Shown here piece after piece: positions 1-12,000 of a stretch of DNA of 64,000 nt (positions within the stretch are counted from its first letter, which is position 1; each line of letters begins with the position of its first letter). Under the pieces are notes generated by a model. It was not told where the DNA came from. It worked only from the letters and a program-made list of their open reading frames with translations, and searched no databases. Source of the DNA: Monoplex corrugatus (taxonomy: Eukaryota; Mollusca; Gastropoda; Littorinimorpha; Ranellidae); contig CM060307.1 of assembly GCA_030674185.1 (NCBI GenBank), positions 60,597,481 through 60,661,480 on the forward strand. The letters are read 5' to 3'. A program made the translations under genes and the position numbers.

Positions 1-20
1 CTATTCTCACTTTTCCAGAC

Positions 21-198
21 TTAACTTTTTCATTCCCTCACCTTATCCACCAGCTTCAATCATCATCACCATGTAGCGAAGCAAAAACTTGAAAACCATT
101 CTCCCCCTCACTCTCAGCAGGAAGCTGGTAGAAAATGTGAGGGGTGAAAGGGTCAATATTTGCAGCTGGTGGACAGGGTGAGGGAATGAAAGGGTTAA
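21..198. mobile_element. MITE-like inverted-repeat element, TTAA ends
   Basis: 178 bp starting and ending with TTAA. The left 35 bases (through CTTATCCACCAGCT) match the reverse complement of the right end (through CCTGTCCACCAGCT) with few mismatches. TTAA sites with CCYTT inner ends are the known mark of piggyBac-superfamily MITEs. No transposase is seen. Confidence 0.6.
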
Positions 199-303
199 TT
201 CAGATATATAATGATTTTGTGCCTTTTCCCTATGCCTGTCAGGTAAATCATTGCAGCTTCAGTTGGAAAATAATACAGTAAAAAGGCAAAAGAAGTTTCT
301 ACC

Positions 304-675
304 TTAACCTTTGACTCCTGCACCCTGTACACCAATTTAACCCTTTAACTCTTTGGAGACGCACCTTAAAATGGTTGCTGGAACTCTCGAGATGCACAGT
401 ATTTGGTACTTTTTAAACAATTATGGAGAATATCCAACGACAATAAACCTATCCTGTTATATAATTATGTTCTAAAAGGTCAATGGTTAAACTCTGCTGT
501 CAGTATAATCTCCCTTATAATACATGTAGTCTTGGTGAAAAAACCCTTAACATCTCCGCAGCTATAGCTGCGGAGTGTCGCCATCAAGTTAAGTCAAAGG
601 GTTAAGTTTTTGCTTTGTTAGCATGGTTGACAATGCAGGATGCTGGTGGACAGGGTGTGGGAGTCAAAGGGTTAA
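304..675. mobile_element. MITE-like TTAA element with a nested second one
   Basis: Ends TTAACCTTTGACTCCTGCAC and, inverted, TTAACCCTTTGACTCCCACA. A second TTAA-ended element lies inside (about 337-605), holding a 22-bp perfect palindrome at 554-575. The right arm is the same sequence as the tandem arms at 61.9-62.2 kb. Confidence 0.55.
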
Positions 676-727
676 CCTCAGTGATCTTTGGAGAGTGAGG
701 GAGTGAGGTGTAAGACACCTCAACTCA

Positions 728-2413
728 TGGGAACCTGCATCATGAACATCCACCCCCTCTCCCTCACTGCTTTAACCAGCATCATGAACACCCACCCCTC
801 TCCCCACTGCTTTAACCAGCATCATGAACACCCACCCCCTCTCCCTCACTGCTTTAACCAGCATCATGAACACCCACCCCCTCTCTGCTTTAACCAGCAT
901 CATGAACACCCACCCCCTCTCCCTCACTGCTTTAACCAGCATCATGAACACCCACCCCCTCTCTGCTTTAACCAGCATCATGAACACCCACCCCTCTCTC
1001 TCACGGCTTTAACCAGCATCATGAACACCCACCCCTCTCCCCACTGCTTTAACCAGCATCATGAACACCCACCCCCTCTCCTGCTTTAACCAGCATCATG
1101 AACACCCACCCCCTCTCTGCTTTAACCAGCATCATGAACACCCACCCTCTCTGCTTTAACCAGCATCATGAACACCCACCCCTCTCTGCTTTAACCAGCA
1201 TCATGAACACCCACCCCTTCTCCCTCACTGCTTTAACCAGCATCATGAACACCCATCCCCTCTCCCTCACTGCTTTAACCAGCATCATGAACACCCACCC
1301 CCTCTCCCTCACTGCTTTAACCAGCATCATGAACACCCACCCCCTCTCCCTCACTGCTTTAACCAGCATCATGAACACCCACCCCTCTCCCTCACTGCTT
1401 TAACCAGCATCATGAACACCCACCCCTCTCCCTCACTGCTTTAACCAGCATCATGAACACCCACCCCCTCACTGCTTTAACCAGCATCATGAACACCCAC
1501 CCCCTCACTGCTTTAACCAGCATCATGAACACCCACCCCCTCTCCCTCACTGTTTTAACCAGCATCATGAACACCCACCCCTCTCCCTCACTGCTTTAAC
1601 CAGCATCATGAACACCCACCCCTCTCCCTCACTGCTTTAACCAGCATCATGAACACCCACCCCCTCACTGCTTTAACCAGCATCATGAACACCCACCCCC
1701 TCTCCCGGACTGCTTTAACCAGCATCATGAACACCCACCCCCTCTCCCCACTGTTTTAACCAGCATCATGAACACCCACCCCCTCACTGCTTTAACCAGC
1801 ATCATGAACACCCACCCCTCTCCCCCACTGTTTTAACCAGCATCGTGAACACCCACCCCCTCACTGCTTTAACCAGCATCATGAACACCCACCCCCTCTC
1901 TGCTTTAACCAGCATCATGAACACCCACCCCCTCTCCCTCACTGATTTAACCAGCATCATGAACACCCACCCCCTCTCTGCTTTAACCAGCATCATGAAC
2001 ACCAACCCCCTCTACCTCACTGCTTTAACCAGCATCATGAACACCCACCCCCTCTCCCTCACTGCTTTAACCAGCATCATGAACACCCACCCCCTCACTG
2101 CTTTAACCAGCATCATGAACACCACCCCCTCTCTGCTTTAACCAGCATCATGAACACCCACCCCCTCTCCCTGACTGCTTTAACCAGCATCATGAACACC
2201 CACCCCCTCTCCCTCACTGCTTTAACCAGCATCATGAACACCCACCCCCTCTCCCTCACTGCTTTAACCAGCAACATGAACACCCACCCCCTCACTGCTT
2301 TAACCAGCATCATGAACACCCACCCCCTCTCGGCTTTAACCAGCATCATGAACACCCACCCCCTCTCTCTCACTGCTGTAACCAGCATCATGAACACCCA
2401 CCCCCCTCACTGC
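728..2413 (+). repeat. ~42-bp minisatellite, about 40 units
   Basis: Unit core GCTTTAACCAGCATCATGAA followed by CACCCACCCCCTCTCCCTCACT, with variants lacking CTCCCTC. The C-rich strand is the plus strand. Several frames stay open only because the repeat lacks stops. Lies 3' of NOM1. Confidence 0.95.
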
Positions 2414-3394
2414 TTTATCTTCACGTCCATAAAGAGGGACAGGTACCAATTAACTGTCAGACAAAATGGATCATTAACTTCTTTTTAAGTCTTTGAAGAT
2501 GCACTCAAGCAGCACAGTCAGATCTGCTGCGACACACTATTTTGGGTGTGTTTTTTTGTAATTTGTGTGAGACAACACACTGTATGTATATGTTAATATC
2601 ATATATGTATAAAAAGCTGAATATCTCTTCTTTCCAAGCATGCAGGTTGTTAGTTTATTGAGTATTTTAACTATTTTTCCTGGAAGGCAACTGAACTATG
2701 TCTTTAAACAGGAAAAAAAAAACCCTGTTACAAACAGACAATACATAGACTCACAAACCCCACTGTAGTCTGTCATAGTAATCCATCAATTGGTAATCAG
2801 GTTAACAGAAACATCACCAAAGGTCTGTAAGTGTCAGCACTTCAATTCTAACAAGTTGTTTGACTTAAAATCAATTCATCTGCTTCTTGCACAGAGTACA
2901 ACTGACACAACGCCATTTTTCCAACAGTGGTCACCCCGAATGGGTGACCTCGATTTTATACCAATTACAGTTTTGTTTATGTTCTTATTCACTTACAGGG
3001 AAGGAATTCTGGTTCCAAAATGATTACATTATCACCTAGTGTGCGCTCCCTTGTTTAGAAACTTTTTCTGTCTTGGTGAAAAAAATCAAAATTTCCTCCA
3101 CACCATAGCTGTAGAGTGTCACTATGTGATGTCAAGGCCCTCCATCTTTGGCTGCAGAACATCACTGATGAGTTAAGAATCAATCTTGGCGGTGCTTAAC
3201 TTGTTGTCAACAATAAGTGTTCTGACCACAGGGCTATCCCAAAAGGGGATCTCGAGACTTTGAGCAGTAGTCTTGTACCCAGGAGGCAGAAATTAAGGCA
3301 GTAGAGAACTTGTTACACTCATATATTTTTGGTAGCAAGTTCTGCACGTTTCCCTTGCTGCTTTACTTTTCTAAAGAGAAGGGGTGCATCAAGT

Positions 3395-3662
3395 AGTTTG
3401 GACATTGGCCTCCCGAGTGGAAGGTTTGGTTTTGAAGCTGCTTGGGTCCCACCTGGGGGTTCATAAGGGGGTGATAAGTTTAATCTCCCAGGTCAGTGAT
3501 AAGTTTAATCTCCCAGGTCAACATATGTGCAGACCTGTTAGTTCCTGAACCTCCTTCAAGTATATGTACATGCAGAACATAAAATGCACCTGATAAAAAT
3601 CCCCAAGTCGTGTCAGTGATTAGTGGCTTCTGGAAACATAAAAACACCCAGCATGTATATCA
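3395..3662 (+). mobile_element. SINE copy (same family)
   Basis: Body blocks ACATATGTGCAGACCTGTTA, ATGTACATGCAGAACATAAA and GAAACATAAAAACACCCAGC. A 27-bp stretch ending CTCCCAGGTCA is tandemly doubled near 3467-3521. Confidence 0.55.
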
Positions 3663-3685
3663 CAGAAAATAAAGCATTACTGCTT

Positions 3686-5200
3686 TAACGTTCTTACCAA
3701 CAAATGCCTATCAATTAACATCAGGAAGAGAGTTCTTGAATGTTATTTAGAACCGATAATGTTATACGGTTGTGAGTCGTGGACAGTCAACAAGCAAAGC
3801 CAGAACAAGATTGAGGCAGCCAAGATGTGGTTTCTAAGAAGAATGTTGAGAGTTCCATGGACAGAAAAGAAAAACGAGACAGTCCTGATAGATGCAGACA
3901 CAAGAAGATCATTCATTAGGAAAATTAGGAAAAGACAGGCAACATTTATAGGCCATTTTATCAAGAAAGGGGAATTAGAGCACTTGGTCACAATACAATA
4001 CAATATTTTATTTATATAGCGCAAAATCTTGATAAAATCAAATCTAAGCGCTAAAACAGACACACACACACGCACACACACACACACACACACATGCACA
4101 CGCACACGGCTGTAAATGGGGAGAAAGAATAAAAGCAATGGAAAATTATAAAGAGCATATTATATACAATTATATATTACAATGTGATTCCCCTCCGAGC
4201 GGAGACAGGCTGCAGAGGGGATTGAGTGAGGTCAGGATTTTATGCAGAGGAGAAAAGGTGAGTTTTGAGAGCAGACTTGGAGACAAAAGTAGGTTGCTGA
4301 CGGACTGAGAGAGGAAGTTTGTTCCAGGAAAGTGGACCAGAAACAGAGAAGGCTCATGGACCATAGGTATTGAGCTTGGTGCGTGGAAAGCGAAAAGTCA
4401 GGATTGGAGGCAGAGCGGAGGGTACGTGAGGGAACATAGATCTCAAGTAGGCTTGACAGGTAATCAGGGGCTGCGTTATTGAGGCTTTTGTAGCACATGG
4501 TGTCTAGTTTGTACTGTATGCGCTTTGATACAGGGAGCCAGTGAAGTTGTGCCAGGAGAGGAGATATGTGGTCAGCTTTTTTCTATTTTAGTACAAGGCG
4601 TGCAGCATTGTTTTGAATGCGCTGCAGGATGTGAATGGTGGAGGCAGGAAGACCAGACAGGAGTGAATTGCAATAGTCAATGCGAGACATTATGAAGGAG
4701 AGAACGAGTTTTGCAGTTGTTTCGACAGAGAGATACTTCCTGATCAGGCTTATACGATGGAGGTGATAGTAGCAAGATCTGGCAGTTTGAGAAAAAAAGT
4801 TGTTCATGGAGAGGGTAGAGTCAATGCAGACACCAAGGTTTTTAGCTGAATCAGAAATTGGGACTGATGTGTTACATAATGGGAGAGAAAGAGGAGGCAG
4901 CTGAGAAAGTTTCTGACGGGTGCCAATGAGGATAGCTTCTGTCTTGTCGTCATTAAACTGAAGTTTGTTGAACGTCATCCAGTTCTTAATGTCCGAGTAA
5001 CACTCAGTGGTGCGAGTCAAGAGGGCTGGGAAAGGAAAAGTGGAGGGAAAGAGAACACCAGGTAAATCCAGGGAGAAAATATTGGACAGACTTGCAGGGT
5101 GGCTGAGGACGGAGAGGGTGGAAGATGTGTTTGCGGCAGCAAGGGGCAGATACATATGGAGGGCCATGATCTCCAACGCCATGCGTCAGGGCACTTGATG
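3686..5200 (+). mobile_element. LINE C-terminal fragment, interrupted by another LINE
   Basis: 3686-4000 encodes MLYGCESWTVNKQSQNKIEA and GHFIKKGELEHLVT. 5005-5198 encodes GKVEGKRTPGKSREKILDRL and RYIWRAMISNAMRQGT then stop and a (TGA)n-like tail. The two pieces are the usual consecutive parts of one RT C-terminus, split by the minus-strand element at about 4001-5020. Confidence 0.75.
4001..5020 (-). mobile_element. L2-like LINE copy A (5'-truncated)
   Basis: Minus strand encodes CYSDIKNWMTFNKLQFNDDK, SRIDYCNSLLSGLPASTIHI and part of LHWLPVSKRIQYKLDT, the RT thumb and C-terminus. Then comes a 3' UTR with a (TG)n tract and the end motif TTGCGCTATATAAAT. Frameshifted. Inserted in the plus-strand LINE at 3686-5200. 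Confidence 0.85.
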
Positions 5201-5626
5201 ATGATGATGCTGCTTTAATGTCAGGGTAAGAAAAACCAAACCAAACCAAACCAAACCAAACCAAAACCAAATCGAACTGGCCATACAAAACAAAACAATT
5301 CCACCCCTCCCACCCCCCAATATATTTGAGTCCAAATGGGTATTGGGGGGGAACAAAAATTTACCTAAAGCCCAGAGGTAGGTACCCATTCACATCTGTG
5401 TAAACTAGAAACTGCAAGCACAATATTTCATGAGCAGGCTTGGACCCATGCTGTCAAATTGGTAGAAGGTACTGTACAGCATACATAACCGTGAATACAG
5501 CTGTGGAGAATCATTTGAATTACATTTCACAATATCATAAGTAGTAACTGTACTGTTACAGATCCAACACAGAACAAACTGACAAAAGCGCATATCATGG
5601 ATTTGTCTGCTTCAGATGAAACAGAA

Positions 5627-5632
5627 TTTATT
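5627..5632 (-). promoter_or_regulatory. NOM1: Candidate NOM1 poly(A) signal
   Basis: AATAAA on the minus strand, 164 nt after the NOM1 stop. The implied 3' UTR includes the 5700-5738 tract, which would be (GU)n in the mRNA. The hexamer is seen; its use is inferred. Confidence 0.5.
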
Positions 5633-5708
5633 GAGTCGGCAGCAGTTCAGTCCTGCAGTTGTATATACACAAATATTCTCTCTTTCTCTCTCCCTTGCAC
5701 ACACACAG

Positions 5709-5741
<33 letters not shown>

Positions 5742-5795
5742 GTCATACACACATACCATTAGCAACATCAAAAACAATTCGTCATATAAATTCCA

Positions 5796-6050
5796 TCACA
5801 TCAACATATTATGATTCAGAGAAAGTTCATTGTACACCTCCACAAGCTTTTTCTTTTGTTCCCCTTCCACTTTGATGTATTTCACCAAAAACGTCCTCAA
5901 ACCATCCGACAAGACTTTGAACTTCTGGAGCTGACCAACAGCTCTGAAAATGTCTCTGAGTTCAGCCATGGACACTGTGCTGAACAGTGTGGTAAAGACA
6001 TGCTTCAGGAACTTGATCACAGCTTTGTTCAGGACACCGAACTCCAGCAC
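5796..6050 (-). CDS. NOM1: NOM1 exon 16 (stop codon)
   Basis: Residues 743-826 and TGA. VIKFLKHVFTTLF and LSDGLRTFLVKYI match the NOM1 C-terminal helical region. Acceptor GTGCAG. The C-terminal tail is short. Confidence 0.94.
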   Translation of the reverse strand: MLEFGVLNKAVIKFLKHVFTTLFSTVSMAELRDIFRAVGQLQKFKVLSDGLRTFLVKYIKVEGEQKKKLVEVYNELSLNHNMLM

Positions 6051-9000
6051 CTGCACACAATCACAGGGCTAAAATTATTCTGAGTGTTTGTGTGTGTGTG
6101 CATCTGTGTCTGATGTGGTGCGAGGTGTAGAATGCTCTGTGAGAGAAAAAAAAACAGATGTCAAAGCACGAAAGTTTTTTTTCACAAATGTAGTATTTAC
6201 ATTAAAAAATCATTCTTACCTACGGTCTTGTTAGTCAAACTTGTGAGCTTTAAATTTAATCTTGAACTTGTCTTCTGGTGAGTATGTATAGGTGAACATG
6301 TAATCAATTTGATGTGTTCCTTGAGAACATGGCAGGTGCAGTTGAACACGGCCAGGACAACACACATATAATCCTGAAGAAAATTTTGGGATGAGATTGA
6401 AAGCTCTGTGACAACTACAAGGCTTTGAAGGTAAGAATGATGTGATATCAAAAACATTGATTTACCACTAAGACTTGCATAGACTAATCTGAAGCACAGA
6501 TATATATGTACATATGCAGATAAGTAAATAGACAAAGATCTATGCAGGGACTTGCCTTGGTGAATGCACCTATACACTGAAGTGGGTTTATGAACAAACT
6601 GATGAAGAGATATACACATAGCACTACCTCAGACAACCAATCATACAAGTACAATACAGACAATAGGACTAATACTAGTAATAGTACAGTCTGAATTGAT
6701 AAGTTTTAGAGTGCTCTTAACAGAGGACAAAGATTGCAAATGACAAATATCTAAGGGAAGCGTATTCCATTGTTGTGGCACACAGAAAGAAAATGAACTC
6801 TGGCCGAAAGCCTTCGTCTTCACATGAAGAGTGTGGACACTGTGTTTATCTGGTGATAAACTGAGCTGTCTAGAAGGAGTGTAAATGGCAAGGAAACCAA
6901 ATAAAGGCAGGGATGATTTCGGAGAAAAAGCTGTAACAGACAGCTGAGAACTTGAAGTCTATCTGGGCTTGCACTGGGAGCCAATGAAGTTTGTAAAGAA
7001 GGGGTTGAACATGATCACATCTGTGAGCCTTTAAAACCAGTCTTGCAGCAGAATGTTGAACCTTTTGTAGTTTGCTGAGAATGTATTGTACATGATCACA
7101 TCTGTGAGCCTTTAAAACCAGTCTTGCAGCAGAATGTTGAACCTTTTGTAGTTTGCTGAGAATGTATTGTGGAAAGCCAGAAAAGAGAGAACTGAAGCTG
7201 TCTACTTTTGACAGGACAAAGGTATAGGTCAATGACTGCCGTATGAGTGATCAAGTATGGGCGAAAAAAACACTGTGGCAAAATTTTAGACACAATGCTA
7301 GTCACAACATACATCAGGCAGATGAGAAGGTGCATAAAGTGTGGGGAGGGATAACAATTTTTGACAATCTGAAAGATTGCTACAGACGCTAAATAACTGC
7401 TGAGAAGAATTACTGTGATATTTTAGACCTACAGACATTGGTCTTGACTTTGAGGATCAGGTTGGTGACCTCTAGTTTTGTTTTCTGGAATCTGTCCTTA
7501 AAAACTCCATCATATCATATATCATTATGCATACCTTGAGAACAGACAGTGACAATGATTTGGAAGCCAACAGATGTGCCAGCATTGCAGCCAAGTTGTT
7601 GCGACTGGATGAGTTCAGGTCCTCCATAGTCTTAAATGTGTCCCACATGTGGAACTGTATAGCAATCTGCACACATGCACATAAATAAAAATCATACTAA
7701 ATACTTACAAAAAATAGATATTGCAAAAAATGTAATACTACACAGAGAGCAAATGAATAAATAAAGAGCACCTCTAACCAAACAGTCAAAAGGTGGGTCA
7801 AGAGTAAAACAGTTATTTCAAAACAAAACAACAAAACAAAACAAAACATTAGCCCCCCTCAAACTCAACAACAAAACAAAGCACTTACCAATAATCTCCT
7901 TTTCCATACCAATTCCTAACTTTTCACACATAATTTATCTTAAAGATTAACTGATCTTCATGAATGCTTTAATGGTGAGTTTTGCAGTAGCATCAACCAT
8001 ACTATCAAATCTGACTTTGATTGCTTAACTAAACACAGCTGCAACATAAGTACTTAAAATGATTTTGATTGCTTAACTAAACACAGCTGCAACATAAGTA
8101 CTTAAAATGATTTTCAATCTTAACCCAGCCATCAAAATCTTAAACCACGTTTATGTGGTTCACACCTGGGACTATGTGTGATTTAAATTAGGTCAAAATC
8201 AACTGATCAACAATCAAGAAATCCTTTCGTGATTTTGACCTTAAACTAGTCTCAATGAGTCTTACCAGATGATTATTGCCCTCTGCAATGAAGGTTCTTT
8301 TCTTTGAAATAAATGAAAGCAATGTTGTGAAAGCAATGATACATGAGGCAAGCATACATAAACAAAAACACTAATAACCTTAGCGTCACAAACAATATAA
8401 CAGAATATGCAATATCCATATCTACTGATTAAGGGTCTCCTGTCTCTCTTTATCAACATTACTCATTTCAAAAAAATTTGATTCATACGCACTCTGAAAT
8501 AATTAAGACACCTTTAATGTAAAGATTTTTCATACTTTAGATCAGTCTGCTGCAAGTACTCAACAATGCTTGTCCATGCTTGTGTGTTTAAGGATAATTG
8601 GAAGATTTCATTTCAAATCTCCTTTTAATAAACACACCATATCTTACAAATGCATAAACTCAGCTAATGCAAGACACCACACTAACTGCAAAATACTTGA
8701 CCGTGTGGTGGAAAAGTCAGTGAAAAGACACCCACCAACAGGTGCTGCGGTCACATCCATCCCCTATTCCAATACCCTGTTCCAGCCTGAATGATGATCG
8801 TCTTTTTGGTGAAGCAGTTTAGAACATGAGTATCTCTTGCCATCTGGCAGGGAGAAGAGAGTGCGGTAGGAGGGCGGGTACAAGTTGTAAGATATGAAAA
8901 GTATGCTTATTAAAAGGGGATTTGAAATAAAATCACCCGTTTAATAGCACATAATTTGATATCTTACAAATGCAGAGTGGCACTACCTGGATAGTGGGTA

Positions 9001-12000
9001 ATGATACCAGTCATTAGTTGGAAGCAGAAATGATATGCTGGCCGTAAACAGCGGAGATGATGCTGTGCGACCCACCTTCACATGTTCATGAGATGCCCCT
9101 GAGGTAGAAAGAGAGCGTCAGTAGGTGGTGTCCAAGATTTCAGGCAGAGAAAATTTGTGAAGAAAAGCCAAGGAAGAGGTCCAGGCACATAGTTCATGGG
9201 CGCTGGGTCTGGTAGAACTGAACCATTTCTAAGCTCTGTAAGACTCACTAATACTGTCAGAGCTCCATAGGGATAGAGAGGAGTATTTGATATTGATAGA
9301 ATAATCGGAGCTGAAAGAGATGAAGAGGTGGCATTGTTGAGGTCGCCATAGAGTAGAGGAGCGTCGATAGTATTGGCAGAGCATTCTAACAGGGTAAAAG
9401 TTGTGATACAGATCATCCAGATCACTTAGGAAGAGGGAAAGGGGCTGAATGTGAATCACATGGAAGGGTATTCCTGCTGGTTTCTGGCTAGGAATTCCAA
9501 TAAGAAACAGAGGGCAAAAGATCTGTCAAGTTTTTTTGAAATGTCCTTTGGGAAATCACTGAAACAGTGTACTTCACTGCATCACCTGCCAGAAACGAGC
9601 GTAATGAGGAAGGCTGACAAGGCGTATGGCTCTGACATAGGAAATGGTAATCCACAAGGCAATGGTGAAAAGCACAAGGAAAGAGTAATCCAAGAGCACA
9701 GAGCAGTAATCCAGTGAAGAGGGCACACACACTGACGTAAAATTCTAAGAGGTAACAGAAACATTAGATCACAATGAACCACAGAGCACAGTGACCACAC
9801 AAAGATATAAATCGTCAAGCAAGAGCACACAAATGGCTGACTATTGAACACACTGGAAGTTGAGTGGTAAACACTCTAATCAAGAACAAGGAAACACCAA
9901 GAGAGTTAAGACTGAGAGCTGGGCACACAGACTAAATAGCGTGCAGAAAGTATGGTCATTTCGCATGCTGAGACAAAGAGGATGATCACATATGGGCCGG
10001 ACCAGGTATTGAGATAGGGGTGGACTCGACAGTGGCATCTGGCAGCGTGCATCTTTTCACCAATTTATCGATCACTTGGTTTGCAGTTAGTATGGTCTCT
10101 CACATTAGCTGAGCTTATGCACTTGTAAGATATGGTTACATTATGTGCAATTAAACATCTAATCAAACAGAACTCTGAATGACATCTGGAGACGATCCAA
10201 CCATAAACAGCTGACATATTTTTTTCATGGACATCCAGCACACAGATACATGTCCTTCGATATCAACTGAAATACTCCCCTATCTTTTTAAAGGGCGAGA
10301 ATAAAAAAAACAAACGAACAATAAGCAAAAAAAATAACAACAAAAACACAGGAAAAAACTCACGCACTGTAGCATTACATAAACTATAACTCATTACATT
10401 TGGCTGTGATTTGGTAAACGGCATTTCACATTAAAATAGAACTAAACTTTCCAAGTTGTATGATCATCTCGTTTCACAACAAGCAGCACAGAAAGGATTA
10501 CATGACTTCTGCAACATGAAATGTTAATGATGGAATATCATTATCAAAAACAAATCCCGAGTTACCATGAATTTTCTTTCATGTGCAGCTAATTTTTGCA
10601 GGAAGAAGCTGTAGAAGGGGTTATAGGTGGACTCCTGTTTGCAGCACAAGGTAGCCACAACCACAATCTCTTGCTGCTGTGGACCTTTCAACCCCAACTG
10701 AAGAACTCTCTGGAACGCATCCTCATAATCCTGCACACACACACACATCACAGTCTCCTATAACTTTAATTGCTTTCCCTTTTCTGTTCACAATTCAACA
10801 AAAGCAGAATGTTTCATAGAAACAGAATGTGTCAACATGTGTGTACATGTGTGTGTATATGTTGGGAAGAGAGTGCATACGTGCATCCATGTGTGTGTAT
10901 ATGTAAGGAATGATCATTTCAGTTGTATATATCCTTATAAAATAGCACAGAGTGAGATCTTCTATACCAATTACCACATCAAGTTTTGAGATGACAAAAA
11001 TAAAATAAATATCTTTATCTGACAGACTAGAGCACTGTCAGAAGTGCTGAATTTGATCATAATGTATATGTTTTTGTTTTGTAAAAAAAACTTATTTGCA
11101 ACAAACAAATGGCACATTATTTAAAGAAAACAAACAAGTTTCAAGTTAATACTTACCTCACTTGACATGAGAACAAAGAATATGGATCGTCGAAGATCTG
11201 AATTTATCCTCAGCTTTTTGGCTAGATGCACAAGCTTTTGGCTCACTGCCCCAACAACAGATGAAGCTGGAGCAGCATTTGCTGTGACTGAAAAGGAAAA
11301 AAATAGCCTGACATATACTTTTAACCTTTCTTGCTGTACACATGCTGTGAGCATTTTCCATTTTTATGGACATGTCCAGTGATGATGGAACCCTTCACTA
11401 CCTGGCAGTTTTAGCATTTTTCTAATTAATTTCAAATATTGCATTTGATTTAAGCTGGTGTTCTCTTTGGTATGGGCGAACAAAAACAAAACGACTTCAG
11501 AACAGGAACACTATCAAACAATCTGACATTCAAAAATATAATCATACACAAAACCACAATGTAACTAAACAATCATAAACAAAACTACAACACAACTAAA
11601 TATCCAAAATCTAAACAATATCAGAGTTGAAGGACCAATACTATTGCACAATGTGCACCAGAATCTGTTCAAAAACAACCCTTAGTTTACATTTTTTTGA
11701 ACATGAGAGATTTCACAGCCATTCACACTCTTTTTCTTCAGAATTTGATTAAACCCATGGAATATCATATCCAAACAAAAATTATTCTTATGCTTTCAGT
11801 AAGTCAGGCTACGAAACTTACAATCAATTCACACAAAAAAATGATATACAGTCGAGTTATGCATCAAGAAACAGTATTTCTCAATATATGATGTAAGATG
11901 ATAATAAATGAAACTTTATTTCCCTGATATGATGTAGGATGATAATAAATGAAACTCTTTATTTCCCATGATAAAGGCAGGTTAAAAATCATGACAGCAT

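Noticed and set aside
728..2413. Several 60-130-codon frames, and a CRISPR-like regular array
   Set aside because: Units are tandem with no unique spacers, in an animal genome. The frames merely mirror the repeat.
9078..9459. Minus-strand open stretch as a gene
   Set aside because: No family recognised, no splice support, and it lies between inverted repeats.
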